A stretch of DNA of 64,000 nucleotides, taken from assembly GCA_963751395.1 (NCBI GenBank), contig CAVVUC010000002.1, positions 1,984,001 to 2,048,000 on the forward strand, given 5' to 3'. Below the pieces are notes generated by a model. That model was not told where the DNA came from, did no database searches, and worked only from the letters and a program-made list of their open reading frames with translations. Position 1 is the first letter of the stretch; each line of letters begins with the position of its first letter. The position numbers and the translations under genes are program-made. Below, one piece after another: positions 51,667-60,601 of this stretch. This DNA comes from CAVVUC01 sp963751395 (GTDB taxonomy: Bacteria; Verrucomicrobiota; Verrucomicrobiia; Chthoniobacterales; Chthoniobacteraceae).

Positions 51667-53159
51667 GCCGCCCTCCTTTGCTGTCTTGGGTCAGGAAAGT
51701 TTTGCTTCGCCCTCCAGTGGCATCCGGCATCCCGCAACCACGCATCGAACATCGAGCGGTTCTTGCGATAGGAATTGGGGTAGAGAACCACGTCACGGTT
51801 GAGCAGCAACCCCGCGATGGCGAAGTGAAGCCGGTTGGTGTGAATCACCTGATACATGCTCGCCAGCGTCAGGAACGAAACAACATCACTTGTCCATGCA
51901 GATGGGTCGCAGACGTTGATGTTTGGGTAGCCGGTTCCCTCTTTATCTACGCGCATAAAAGCGCCCTCTGGAAAGACAGGGCAATGGTTCAAGTGCGGAG
52001 GGATTTTCAAGGCGAAAGCCATGTCCGGCATGAGCGTTCCGCCGCCTGAAATGGCGGCGCTCTCGCGGTCGCGCACGAAGATTTTCGACGCGCCCTCAAA
52101 CGTGCCCTTGTCGCCCCATGTCTGCGGCAGCACGATGAGCGGCACATTTGCCGCCCTTGCCGCTTCCCTTGCAATGTCCTGCCTTTGCACGTCCCAATCA
52201 TAAAGGCCGACGCTTCCACCGCCGCCATACATCACCACGTCCGGCGTTCCAGTGTCCGTCACTTCGGTCAAGCCGTAGTGTTGGAACAACTGGCGGGTGG
52301 CAAGATGAATCATGGCGTCCCCCACGTTCCCGTAGGGAGTGATGAGCCGCACCCTTTTGCCTCTCCATTCCTCGAAGATTTCCGCGTAGGCACTTTCTGG
52401 AGCAAGCTGACGGATGCCGAGATTGATCGGCGGGTTGTCCAGTTTGATTGCCGCTCCGTTGTGGTCAAAGACTTCGCCGCATCCAAAGCCGTCCTTGTTC
52501 ACGAGACGGCGCGGCTGCTTTCTCGCCTCAAAGTTGTGCCCGAACGTAACCTGCGTGTTCCTGAACTCCGCTGGATAGTTCTCCACGCGAAGAACGTCGT
52601 CGTGACGAATCACCACTTCGCCTGCGTCTGGAAAGTCAATGCCTTTGCGGACATGCCCATGCGCAGCCATGCGCATTTCAAAATCAATGTCCTCGCCGCC
52701 CCAGCCCATGAACGTCTCGTCATAGCCACGCAAGCGCATAAAGAACTGCTTTCGTGTTCCCACCCTGCCGCCGAAGCCAACGCCCTTCGGGACAACTCCA
52801 ACGCCGATGGTGTCGCAGTCGTCGTCAATGGCAGCACGCAACTGGCGAAGATAATCCTCCGACAAGTAGGTGTCGGCATCCACGTTGATGATGAACTCCC
52901 CATCCGAAAGTCGGCTTGCCATGTTCTTGCTGTGCGCCATGTGGAAGTGCTCCCGGCTTCGCTCGCGGAAGTATCGGAGCTTGCCGCTTTCAAGCTCGCT
53001 GGCGAAGTTCCCGAACACGTAGCCCTCTAGTCCGTCCTTGGAGTTGTAATCCAGAAGCGTGATGCTGGCATCCCGGTCTTTGATGAGGTCAAGGTTGCGC
53101 GGAAGCGTCTGCTTGAGATGCTCCAGCCTGCCCATGCAAACTGTGGTGAAGGAGGTCAT
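51663..53159 (-). CDS. bifunctional GT2 glycosyltransferase plus polysaccharide pyruvyl transferase
   Basis: A 498-residue fusion. The N-terminal half (about 1-255) is a GT-A glycosyltransferase: FTTVCMGRLEHLKQTLPRNLD, a DxD-type NVDADTYLSEDYL, and the GT7-like acceptor motif GWGGEDIDFEMRM. The C-terminal half (about 270-485) matches polysaccharide pyruvyl transferase: PYGNVGDAMIHLATRQLF, GGGGSVGL, RDRESAAI followed by PDMAFAL, and HTNRLHFAIAGLLLNRDVVLYPNSYRKN. The combination suggests an enzyme that adds a sugar and then a ketal pyruvate to a glycan. ATG 53159 overlaps the stop of the preceding gene (TGATG). It is placed in the phage tail operon, where it could modify virion proteins or the host surface. 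Confidence 0.82.
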   Translation of the reverse strand: MTSFTTVCMGRLEHLKQTLPRNLDLIKDRDASITLLDYNSKDGLEGYVFGNFASELESGKLRYFRERSREHFHMAHSKNMASRLSDGEFIINVDADTYLSEDYLRQLRAAIDDDCDTIGVGVVPKGVGFGGRVGTRKQFFMRLRGYDETFMGWGGEDIDFEMRMAAHGHVRKGIDFPDAGEVVIRHDDVLRVENYPAEFRNTQVTFGHNFEARKQPRRLVNKDGFGCGEVFDHNGAAIKLDNPPINLGIRQLAPESAYAEIFEEWRGKRVRLITPYGNVGDAMIHLATRQLFQHYGLTEVTDTGTPDVVMYGGGGSVGLYDWDVQRQDIAREAARAANVPLIVLPQTWGDKGTFEGASKIFVRDRESAAISGGGTLMPDMAFALKIPPHLNHCPVFPEGAFMRVDKEGTGYPNINVCDPSAWTSDVVSFLTLASMYQVIHTNRLHFAIAGLLLNRDVVLYPNSYRKNRSMFDAWLRDAGCHWRAKQNFPDPRQQRRAA

Positions 53160-53875
53160 CAGTAGCCGTTGATTAGAGTTGTAAGCTCCCACTGGCCACC
53201 GTTCAGCACGGAGTCGTACTCCAGAAGCAGCTTCGCTTTCTTTCCCGATTCGATGGTTGCCGGCCAGCTCATCGTCGATGTGGTTGGCAGCACGATTGCG
53301 CCGTTGAGAGAAAGATTGTGCGCCGTGGAGTCTGTGTTCGTGATCCAGTATTCGATCCGTTTGCCGTCGCTGTATTCCCCTGTTGGCAGGGGCAGTTCGT
53401 AGTCGCTAGTCATGGACACGCGCACGATTCCGCCGGCGGCGATTGGTGACGACTCGTTGCCGCGGATCACGTCGTTCTGGATCGTGGCCGGCAGCGTGTT
53501 GGTGCTGGTGATGATCGCGCCCTCCGTCCACGTAATTTCCAGCATTGCCTCCACCGAGTCCGGCTCCTCGTCGAACGCCGTGTTCATCTCGGTCGTGTTA
53601 AGGCTCAGGCTGAACGAGTAGATCGTGTCCTCGCCCGTGCCGGTCTTTGTCCAGGATGTCGCCGAGGCGATGAACCCGCCTCCATAATCACCTGCGACCT
53701 TGATCCCCAGCCTGCCCAATGCGCCGCTTGCCAGCTCGATTGCCTTGCCCTCCCGCACGAACACCACGTCCACCTTCATATTGTCCCTGCGCTTGAGGGA
53801 GATGGACGGAGTTGCCCGCTGATAGGTCAGCGAATCAATGATCGTGCGCGAGTCAACGTCGATGAACAGCTTCAC
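53159..53875 (-). CDS. phage structural protein, unknown
   Basis: A 238-residue protein of mostly beta strands: MKLFIDVDSRTIIDSLTYQRATP, then IYSFSLSLNTTEMNTAFDEEPDSVEAMLEITWTEG, ending LLLEYDSVLNGGQWELTTLINGY. Its position after a larger tail protein and before the fusion gene suggests a baseplate or fibre part. No family recognised. Confidence 0.55.
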   Translation of the reverse strand: MKLFIDVDSRTIIDSLTYQRATPSISLKRRDNMKVDVVFVREGKAIELASGALGRLGIKVAGDYGGGFIASATSWTKTGTGEDTIYSFSLSLNTTEMNTAFDEEPDSVEAMLEITWTEGAIITSTNTLPATIQNDVIRGNESSPIAAGGIVRVSMTSDYELPLPTGEYSDGKRIEYWITNTDSTAHNLSLNGAIVLPTTSTMSWPATIESGKKAKLLLEYDSVLNGGQWELTTLINGY

Positions 53876-53894
53876 GCCGCTGCGATAGTGTCAA

Positions 53895-55262
53895 CTACAA
53901 CTGGTCCGGCGGCTCGGCCAGTATTCCGCACTCGATGATCGGGTCGTAATCGAAGCGTGCATCGTACAGCCGGATCATCTGGCCTTCGGATGATGTAAAA
54001 TCGCCAAGATCGGTGATGGGAGGCTCCCACAACTCTCCCGGCTCGTGGTCCCACTGCCATTCCAAATCCCATGCAACCGTCTCAGAAACCTCCTCCGTTG
54101 TCGTATGGCCCGTCGTCAGATTGACTATGGCTTTCGTCCACCGGCAGGTGAGGGTATGGATGCCATTATTGACCACCAGCGGCGCGTAGTTGCCGTCGAT
54201 CTTGAGTTTTCCCTCGCTCGTCGAACGCCACGTCTCGCATGGCGACGTGTATTTCCATGCGGCGACCTGCGGGTAGGGGAGTTCTAAATTTCCACCGCCC
54301 ATTATATCCGCGTTGACCGCCACTGCTGCGATCAACTCGGAGGTGGTGTACAGATTCGCCAACGTCAGCACGAGCGAAGGCTCCTCGGGGTCGGCGTCCG
54401 GCACGGTGCGAGTCGTCAGGGTGTCCGTGTGACTGGCTGCTGGCGGATCGTTCCATGCCGGTATTGGCCGCATGATCCAGCCGCTATTCCTGGTATCAAA
54501 GTCAAGGGTGTCCGTGTCGGTTCCCGCCGGGTCTTTCAACCCGCTCCCATACACATATTCCGAGAAAATCCGGCTGCCGCTGCCCTTGCCGGTTGCCGTC
54601 TGCTCCTTGTAAACGCGAATCGTAGCGTCATCGGGCGGCTTGAATGCGCGAAACCCTTGTTTGACCAGGCTTCCAAACTTATGCTCCCTGAGAAGAAACT
54701 GCGGCGCTTGAATCATGACGCATCCCGCCAGCCATGAATAAAATTCAGGGTCGGGCGTGGCAATTTCCCCGGTAATGACCACCACTTCGCCTGTGTCCTT
54801 GGTGACTTCCGTGGTTGTGATCTCGCCGGGATCGAGCGTGCCTTGTTGCAGGTAATCGGTGGACTGCGTAAGAATCCGCGTCCGAACCTTGAAGTCAGCG
54901 AACGGATCGGCGCAGACGATTCGATATTGCACCCGCACCTTGTAAGTGCAGTTGCCGTCCTCGTCCTCGCTCTGCGTGGCCTTTTTGTAAGGATCGGTGA
55001 TCTCGACCAGCGACTCTCCTTCTTCCGTGATGTTTTTTAGCGTGCCCCAGTCGCCGAACGTCGCGCCATCCACCAGCTCATCGGCCCAATGCATGATGGG
55101 CGGGTCGGGCGGCGGTTCGCCGCTTTCTTGATAAGAAAAAGCGGCGATGGCGGCATACTCCACGGTCAGCGATGGGAGGCTGGTTTTGATCGACAGATTC
55201 CAGTTGGCGGGAATGGTTTTCCCCTCGTGGACGCCAAGCCCCGACCATACAAGCGTGCTCAT
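53895..55262 (-). CDS. large phage tail-region protein, unknown
   Basis: A 455-residue beta-rich protein with many Thr/Asp stretches (PGEITTTEVTKDTGEVVVITGEIATPDPEFYSWL, DATIRVYKEQTATGKGS). No family known to me. In order and size it could be a tail-tip or baseplate protein. Its ATG overlaps the upstream stop (55259-55262, ATGA). Confidence 0.55.
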   Translation of the reverse strand: MSTLVWSGLGVHEGKTIPANWNLSIKTSLPSLTVEYAAIAAFSYQESGEPPPDPPIMHWADELVDGATFGDWGTLKNITEEGESLVEITDPYKKATQSEDEDGNCTYKVRVQYRIVCADPFADFKVRTRILTQSTDYLQQGTLDPGEITTTEVTKDTGEVVVITGEIATPDPEFYSWLAGCVMIQAPQFLLREHKFGSLVKQGFRAFKPPDDATIRVYKEQTATGKGSGSRIFSEYVYGSGLKDPAGTDTDTLDFDTRNSGWIMRPIPAWNDPPAASHTDTLTTRTVPDADPEEPSLVLTLANLYTTSELIAAVAVNADIMGGGNLELPYPQVAAWKYTSPCETWRSTSEGKLKIDGNYAPLVVNNGIHTLTCRWTKAIVNLTTGHTTTEEVSETVAWDLEWQWDHEPGELWEPPITDLGDFTSSEGQMIRLYDARFDYDPIIECGILAEPPDQL

Positions 55263-55900
55263 GCCGCGCCAAACTGTTCACTGATGCCATTCCACTGGTA
55301 TTGAAACGTGGGAGCGGTGGCGGAATACGCGACAATGACCGGCGTGACGGAGAGCACGCCCTTCGTGACCGGCTCGACCAGTGTGACCCTGGTGGCATCG
55401 GTGGTGGCGCGAAACAGCGGCCAGTAGGACGCAGCCGGGGCCGAGTTTTCCTCGAAGGTTTCCGCCGGGATTGTCGTGCCTTGGGCAATCTGGCACGACA
55501 CAAATTGCGGCACCTCAAAATCTTCCACTGTTCGCATGGCGAAATTCGCCTGCACCCACACCCACGTCACCTTCGACGCTTCGAGCGTGAACTCGTTGCC
55601 AATGTTGAGCGGCGGGTAGTTGCTGACCGTGCCGAGGCGAACTCTGAATTTGAACGCCTGACTCGCAGGCTCCGGCGGAGCACCGAGGTAGGGGGATTTG
55701 TAATACTGAAACGGGTGTGTCGCTCCGCCGCCGCCTTTGCCCGCCACGATGTCCGCCAACAGGATCGTTCCCATGCCCGTCCTCGTCACGCGCACGCCCT
55801 TGCTCGGGAGGATCTGCGAGGCCCGCAGATGTTCGCACAGCGCGTTCCAATCCGATGCCTTGATCGGATCGCCCGGTTTGACTTTGAGAGGGAGTGCCAT
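55259..55900 (-). CDS. phage tail-region protein, unknown
   Basis: A 213-residue protein starting MALPLKVKPGDPIKASDWNALCEHLRA, a fibre-base type beginning seen in tail proteins, followed by beta strands to QYQWNGISEQFGAA. It is 7 bases downstream of the next gene on this strand. Confidence 0.55.
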   Translation of the reverse strand: MALPLKVKPGDPIKASDWNALCEHLRASQILPSKGVRVTRTGMGTILLADIVAGKGGGGATHPFQYYKSPYLGAPPEPASQAFKFRVRLGTVSNYPPLNIGNEFTLEASKVTWVWVQANFAMRTVEDFEVPQFVSCQIAQGTTIPAETFEENSAPAASYWPLFRATTDATRVTLVEPVTKGVLSVTPVIVAYSATAPTFQYQWNGISEQFGAA

Positions 55901-55907
55901 CAGCCCG

Positions 55908-56552
55908 TCATGCCTTCGAGTAAATCTCCGTGTCCCAACCGCCCGCGCCGCTCGCCCGATACTCCCGCGTCACCTTCCACCGGCCTTGCCCCACGCGCTC
56001 GCCGTCGATCCCGACCAGGAGCCATGTGCGGTTGTCCGGCAGAGCTGGCGCTTTCGGCGGCGCGGAGATGCGGCCGAGCTTTGTCAGGCTGGGTTCGCTC
56101 TGCCCTTCCTCGACCACGCGCATGTTCACCGTGCCGAGCAGATAGTCGTCCAGCCCGCGGTTGCGATAGGCGTAGTATTTCTTCATTCCCGCAGACGCGC
56201 TGCTGCCATCCGGCGTCCAGCCGCCCAGTCCCTCGTCCTTCGGGTCTGCCTCCCAGAGCTTCCATTTCTTCCATTCCGCCTCCTCGATCTTGTGAGCGCC
56301 GTCTTTGCCGAACATCGCGTGCGTGGCCAGCGGCTCCTGCGAAACGCTGCCCGTGATCGTGTAGGTCGTGTCCTGCGCGTCAGTGGCAATCGTGTAACGC
56401 AGGACGTATTTTCCGTCCTCCTTCGATTTCTGGATGTTCTGCGCCCCGGCTGGCGGGGTCGGGTAAGCGACGAAACTTTCCAGTGTTGCCGTCGTTTCCT
56501 CGCCCTTGTCCGTCGTCCACGCGATTTGTTCTGCGGTTTGTGTGCTGCTCAT
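55908..56552 (-). CDS. phage tail-region protein, unknown
   Basis: A 214-residue protein (MSSTQTAEQIAWTTDKGEETTATLESF). It has a beta-rich middle with YTIATDAQDTTYTITGSVS and ends with REYRASGAGGWDTEIYSKA. It follows the tape measure gene, where distal tail proteins usually lie. Confidence 0.55.
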   Translation of the reverse strand: MSSTQTAEQIAWTTDKGEETTATLESFVAYPTPPAGAQNIQKSKEDGKYVLRYTIATDAQDTTYTITGSVSQEPLATHAMFGKDGAHKIEEAEWKKWKLWEADPKDEGLGGWTPDGSSASAGMKKYYAYRNRGLDDYLLGTVNMRVVEEGQSEPSLTKLGRISAPPKAPALPDNRTWLLVGIDGERVGQGRWKVTREYRASGAGGWDTEIYSKA

Positions 56553-56605
56553 CTAAAGCGTTCCTTCTTTGCGACTGGCGTTATTAAAGCACTTGCGCCG
56601 GTTCT

Positions 56606-58207
56606 TTATGCGAACGATCCCGTGACAAGGCCGCCGGTTTTCAGGCCGCCTGTTTTCAGCCCCGTGTTCTTGGCGATCGTGTGTAGAAGGCTTGTCTGCC
56701 TGCGCGTTTCGTTGAGCAGTGGATCGCCGCCGCCGACTGACACTCCGCCGCCGCCGATCTTGAACATCGAGCTGGCGAACGCCGCGCCGAACTTGCGTCT
56801 TGGCTCCGTCTCCAGATCCGGCACTTCCATGCCCGCCTTCGGCTTCTTCTCCGCGTTGAATTGCCGGGCCGCCGCCTTGTTCGCCGCGACCATGTCAAAG
56901 ACCCTGCCAACCGACGCATCCAGGCTGCCCTGCGCGTCCGTCGTGTCGATCTTCGGTGCGGCGGCTGAGCCCGCCTTGAAAGCGCCGGCCACGTTCTTGA
57001 TTTCGTCCGCCATCCGCTGCTTTGCCATCGCCATCGGTTTCGCCAGATAATCGCCTGCCGCGCCGCCCGTGGCCGAGGCAGCCTCGTGCATCGAGGCGGC
57101 CGTTGCCCGCACGGTGTCCGCGCCCTTGCCGATCTTCTCGCCGATCACCGGCACGTTCTTGAGCTGGTCGAGCAGCATCGCCACGCCGTCCAGCAGCAGC
57201 GCCGTGAACCCGATTGCCGCTGCTTCCAGCGCAAACTTGATCCCCGTCCAGAACCCCGGCGTCGTGACGATTGCGAACAGCGTGATTGCGTTCTTGATCC
57301 CTTCGAGCAAGAGCTGGCCGAAAGCGTAGGCCACACCCACGACCACGCCAACCACGGCGTTCAGCGCATTTGTGAGCGCGATCTTGATCGAGTTCCCGAT
57401 GATGTTGCCCACTTCGCCCGAACGGAAAGCCGCGACCAGAAACGCAACCGCGTCCCCAATCTTTTGCCCGATCCCCGACAAATCCATGTTCGCGAACGAA
57501 TCAACCAGCGGCTTGATAACCGGCGCGATCCTGGCCGCCACCCCGACGAAGAACCCTCGCAGCTTGACGCCCGCGAGATTTAGCTTGTCGCTGATGTCGT
57601 CGAAAAGCGCCGCGTTCTCGTCCAGCAGGTCCGCCTGCTTGCCGACTTCGTTCGCCGCATCGCCCATCGCGCCCCTGTTCCCCAAGAGCGCCAGCATTTG
57701 CTGGCCCTGACGCCCGAAGATGGCCATTGCTGCCGCGGATCGCTCCGTCGGGTTTTGAATCTTCGAGATGGCCGCGCCGATGGCTTCCATTTGTTCGGCG
57801 GCGTTCACCTTGCCAAGCGCCTGCGCGCTCAGGCCCAGCTTTTTGAAAGTGTCGTCCGAGCCGCCTCCGCCCGCCGCCGCAACGATCTGCTTTCGCATCC
57901 GGCCAATCGCCGGCCCCACTTTGTCAGCCTCAAGCCCGTTGTCCGCAAAAGCCTGCTGCAAGAGAACCAGATCTTTGACGGCCGTGCCCGTGGCCGCCGA
58001 CAACTCCGACAAACCGCCGCCGACATCGAACGCGCGTTTCAACCCCATCGCGCCCGCGGACGAAGTGATGGCGGCAAACGCTCCGACGAGCAGCCCTTTT
58101 GCGTTCATCGCCGAGGACTGCAACCCCCGCAGGCTGTTCTGCGCGCCCTTGATCCCGGCGCTGAACATGCCGGTCTTGAGGATGAGTTCGGATACAATGC
58201 CCGCCAT
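56606..58207 (-). CDS. phage tail tape measure protein
   Basis: A 533-residue tape measure protein, which sets tail length and is threaded through the tube. The N-terminus matches the family: LILKTGMFSAGIKGAQNSLRGLQSSAMNAKGLLVGAFAAITSSA, GGLSELSAATGTAVKDLVLLQQAFADNG. A middle region has long hydrophobic helices (IALTNALNAVVGVVVGVAYAFGQLLLEG, FALEAAAIGFTALLLDGVAMLL) and a final amphipathic Gly/Lys-rich end. At this length the tail would be short for a siphovirus, if functional. Confidence 0.85.
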   Translation of the reverse strand: MAGIVSELILKTGMFSAGIKGAQNSLRGLQSSAMNAKGLLVGAFAAITSSAGAMGLKRAFDVGGGLSELSAATGTAVKDLVLLQQAFADNGLEADKVGPAIGRMRKQIVAAAGGGGSDDTFKKLGLSAQALGKVNAAEQMEAIGAAISKIQNPTERSAAAMAIFGRQGQQMLALLGNRGAMGDAANEVGKQADLLDENAALFDDISDKLNLAGVKLRGFFVGVAARIAPVIKPLVDSFANMDLSGIGQKIGDAVAFLVAAFRSGEVGNIIGNSIKIALTNALNAVVGVVVGVAYAFGQLLLEGIKNAITLFAIVTTPGFWTGIKFALEAAAIGFTALLLDGVAMLLDQLKNVPVIGEKIGKGADTVRATAASMHEAASATGGAAGDYLAKPMAMAKQRMADEIKNVAGAFKAGSAAAPKIDTTDAQGSLDASVGRVFDMVAANKAAARQFNAEKKPKAGMEVPDLETEPRRKFGAAFASSMFKIGGGGVSVGGGDPLLNETRRQTSLLHTIAKNTGLKTGGLKTGGLVTGSFA

Positions 58208-58246
58208 GCAGGGGGGCGGCGCGTCAACTAGAACCGAGCAAAGCCC

Positions 58247-58693
58247 CTAACTGCGTTTGGCACGAGTGCGGCGAAACGAATCACGCACAAAAGCCGCGAT
58301 CAATTCGGATCGTCCAAGAAATTCCCGCTGCCATCTGGTTGAGTAATCGGCATGGCAAAATTGGGACGGCGGTTCTAGCCGATAGAGATGAAGGAAGAGG
58401 AAATCATAGGCCAGGTGTTCACGGGAATGCTTCGTGAGAGATTCTCCTCCCCACTTGTGTAGGACGCGCTGCAAACCAAAGAAAGCGGCGAAATTGTCAT
58501 TCTGATCAACGTGGAATTCGAATGACTGGATCACCGGCTCAATCAGACGCGAGAGGCCACCGCCCGTGACTCCGGGAACCGCCAACCCGACCGACTCCTC
58601 ATACTCGTAACCGAGAAACCGCAAGGCGCAGACCGATTCAGCTTCGCTGATGTCCCCGCAGACAAAGTTCGCCGCGCCGGGCACATCAACCAA
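58247..58693 (-). CDS. unknown phage-region protein
   Basis: A 148-residue protein with a mixed helix and strand pattern and no known motif (MVDVPGAANFVCGDISEAESVCALRFLGYEYEESVG... LHLYRLEPPSQFCHADYSTRWQREFLG). It lies between the tape measure and thioredoxin genes. Confidence 0.45.
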   Translation of the reverse strand: MVDVPGAANFVCGDISEAESVCALRFLGYEYEESVGLAVPGVTGGGLSRLIEPVIQSFEFHVDQNDNFAAFFGLQRVLHKWGGESLTKHSREHLAYDFLFLHLYRLEPPSQFCHADYSTRWQREFLGRSELIAAFVRDSFRRTRAKRS

Positions 58694-58699
58694 ATTCCA

Positions 58700-59020
58700 C
58701 TACGAAAGCGCGCTGTCGAGCCAGGAGAGCATCTCCCGCTTCGGGGTTCTTCCGGTGCGCTGCCCGACTGGAGAGCCGCGGTGAAAAAGAATGAAGTTGG
58801 GAACCGACGTGATGCGGAAGCGTGATGCAAAAGCCGGGTCTTTGGCTGCATCGAATTTGACGACCTTGAGTGTTTCGGCGCGCTCTTGTGCAATCTCGCC
58901 GATGATGGAAAGCATCTCGCGGCAGGGATGACACATCGGCGTAAAGAAGTCCACAAGCACAGGGCGGTTGCTGCTGGTTACTTCAGTGTCGAATTGTGCG
59001 GCGTCAATCTCAGGAATCAT
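58700..59020 (-). CDS. thioredoxin-like protein with CHPC active site
   Basis: A 106-residue thioredoxin fold: FDTEVTSSNRPVLVDFFTPMCHPCREMLSIIGEIAQE, with Cys30-His-Pro-Cys33 in place of the usual CGPC; the cis-Pro is in SVPNFILFHRG. The CHPC motif gives a more oxidising redox potential (as in DsbA, which has CPHC) and could favour disulfide formation. It is flanked by phage tail genes and sits in the same direction. Function may be in virion assembly or host redox control. Confidence 0.85.
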   Translation of the reverse strand: MIPEIDAAQFDTEVTSSNRPVLVDFFTPMCHPCREMLSIIGEIAQERAETLKVVKFDAAKDPAFASRFRITSVPNFILFHRGSPVGQRTGRTPKREMLSWLDSALS

Positions 59021-59089
59021 TGCAGGTTTTTGACTGTGTTACTCGTAATGCACAGACTGTGGGGCTGCCAGCAAAAATTCAAGATACCC

Positions 59090-59734
59090 TCACCGAAACC
59101 CCGCATCCCGCGCCGACTGTTTCTGGTGATGATCAAGCTGGCGGTTCATCGCTCCGGTGCGGTTGTCCAGCGCCCGCTGGACGCGGCTGACCAATCCTTT
59201 CACGCTGCCGGCAAACTTCACCGCGTTGGTGATCGTGATCCGGCACTCGGTCACTGAGAACCTGAGCCGGACCTGGCCGCGCCCGGTGCCGTGTCGCGCA
59301 ACCCAATCCGGGATTTTCGCGCCGAGCTGCTTGGCCGCCGCGTTCCAGCCGCTTGCAAGGACGCCCACCTTCTCCAGTTCCTTTTTGATGAACCCCGCAA
59401 GGCCGGCCACCTTGAACTTGCGCTTGAGATTGCGCTTGTTGACCCGGCCCGTTCGTTTGTCCCGGAACTTCGCGTGAATCTCGGCGGGATCGGTCCGAGC
59501 GTCCCTTGCCTTGGACTGTCGCATGATCTTGCGGATGTCTGCCTTGATCGCCGTCTCGCCCCCTTTGCGATTGGCTTTGAAATCCTTGTTGGGCGGCGTG
59601 ATGAGGATCACGTCCCTTACAAACAATCGCGCCTGACCTTCAAGCACGACCCCGCGGCTTTTAATCGAGTTCGCCTCGAAGCGTTTCAGCGCCTTTCTAA
59701 ACTCACGGTCATCGAATTTCAGGTCAGCGCTCAT
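59090..59734 (-). CDS. HK97 gp10-like tail completion/morphogenesis protein
   Basis: A 214-residue very basic protein (MSADLKFDDREFRKALKRFEANSIKSRGVVLEGQARLFVRDVILITPPN), whose beginning matches small tail-completion proteins of the HK97 gp10 kind. A Lys/Arg-rich middle (RKIMRQSKARDARTDPAEIHAKFRDKRTGRVNKRNLKRKFKVAG) is unusual. The end is QLDHHQKQSARDAGFR. Its start overlaps the preceding small gene (59731-59734). Confidence 0.6.
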   Translation of the reverse strand: MSADLKFDDREFRKALKRFEANSIKSRGVVLEGQARLFVRDVILITPPNKDFKANRKGGETAIKADIRKIMRQSKARDARTDPAEIHAKFRDKRTGRVNKRNLKRKFKVAGLAGFIKKELEKVGVLASGWNAAAKQLGAKIPDWVARHGTGRGQVRLRFSVTECRITITNAVKFAGSVKGLVSRVQRALDNRTGAMNRQLDHHQKQSARDAGFR

Positions 59735-59934
59735 GGCTCTGAGTCCTCGTCAATTTCGTGAGCGGCATAAGCCTCAAGCCGCGCGATCTGATCGGTGGCA
59801 TTCGGCATCGGCGGGACCGTCCAGCAGTTGGCGGCACGCAGCGCGCAGTGGTGATACTGGAGCGTTTCATCGAGCGGCAGTTGCCACAGGATGAAATCAC
59901 GCGACCAGCCGGTTTCACGCGCCAGGGCGAACAC
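59731..59934 (-). CDS. small phage tail assembly protein
   Basis: A 67-residue protein with the pattern REtGWSRDFILWQLPLDETLQYHHCALRAANCWTV. That WxxDxIxxxLPLxxxxxYxH layout is typical of small tail genes found right after the assembly chaperone in siphoviruses. It overlaps the next gene's start by 4 bases. Confidence 0.6.
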   Translation of the reverse strand: MFALARETGWSRDFILWQLPLDETLQYHHCALRAANCWTVPPMPNATDQIARLEAYAAHEIDEDSEP

Positions 59935-59957
59935 GCGCGCGGCGGTCTGCCCCGGCT

Positions 59958-60371
59958 CTAGGAGTTTGGGGGCGCGTCTTCCGGCCTGTCATCTGGCTTC
60001 GGCAGGACTTCGACAAACGCAGCAGAGGCCGCGTCAATCACCCGCTGGATTTCCTTGATCGCCTGTGGAAACGCCTCCATCGGCAGCGTGAGCGAGAACG
60101 GCAGGATGTGTTCCTCGAAAAAGTTCTCCGCCTTGATCGCCTGCAACACCGTGTTCAACGGCTGCGATTGGATGAAAAGGAACGCCACGATCTGCTGCTG
60201 CTTTTCCTCGTCGTTGAAGGAATCAGGAGCCGCTTCGCCGGTCAGCATCGTGAGCTTCAAGCGCCGGCACAGGCTCAGGCTGCCGAGCGAGAACGGGCGC
60301 AGTGTGAGGCCCGCGATTTCCGCCGGAGCCTGGGTGAATGTCGCTTCGATTTGTTCATTTCGATTGGTCAT
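59958..60371 (-). CDS. tail assembly chaperone-like protein
   Basis: A 137-residue protein (MTNRNEQIEATFTQAPAEIAGLTLRPFSLGSLSLCRRLKLTMLTG) with a helical middle and acid-rich end (KPDDRPEDAPPNS). Its place before the small W-motif gene and near the tube genes fits an assembly chaperone. ATG 60371 was chosen because the ATGA overlap with the previous gene (60368-60371) supports it; the longer open frame upstream reads other genes out of frame. Confidence 0.6.
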   Translation of the reverse strand: MTNRNEQIEATFTQAPAEIAGLTLRPFSLGSLSLCRRLKLTMLTGEAAPDSFNDEEKQQQIVAFLFIQSQPLNTVLQAIKAENFFEEHILPFSLTLPMEAFPQAIKEIQRVIDAASAAFVEVLPKPDDRPEDAPPNS

Positions 60372-60601
60372 ATTCCGGTTCCTCCCATTTGCGGTTCTCC
60401 ATGCTTTGCGATTTCGCCCGCGTAGTTGGCCCGTTCCCAAGCCGGCTTTGCCCAGTCGCCCTGCGGCGCCCGCTGAGGCTGCTCCGGTTCCTGTTCGTTC
60501 AAATCCATGATCGCCTGCGCAACCGACCAGATGCCAAGGGCAAGCAGGCCGTGAGCAGCAAGGAACAGCAGCCCGAAAAGGAACGCGAAGAGTCGTGTCA
60601 T
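60368..60601 (-). CDS. small membrane-anchored phage protein
   Basis: A 77-residue protein with one long hydrophobic N-terminal helix (LFAFLFGLLFLAAHGLLALGIWSVAQAI) and a polar end. Its ATG overlaps the stop of the preceding gene as ATGA (60598-60601), and its stop overlaps the next gene's start. A membrane protein among tail assembly genes is unexpected. Confidence 0.6.
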   Translation of the reverse strand: MTRLFAFLFGLLFLAAHGLLALGIWSVAQAIMDLNEQEPEQPQRAPQGDWAKPAWERANYAGEIAKHGEPQMGGTGI

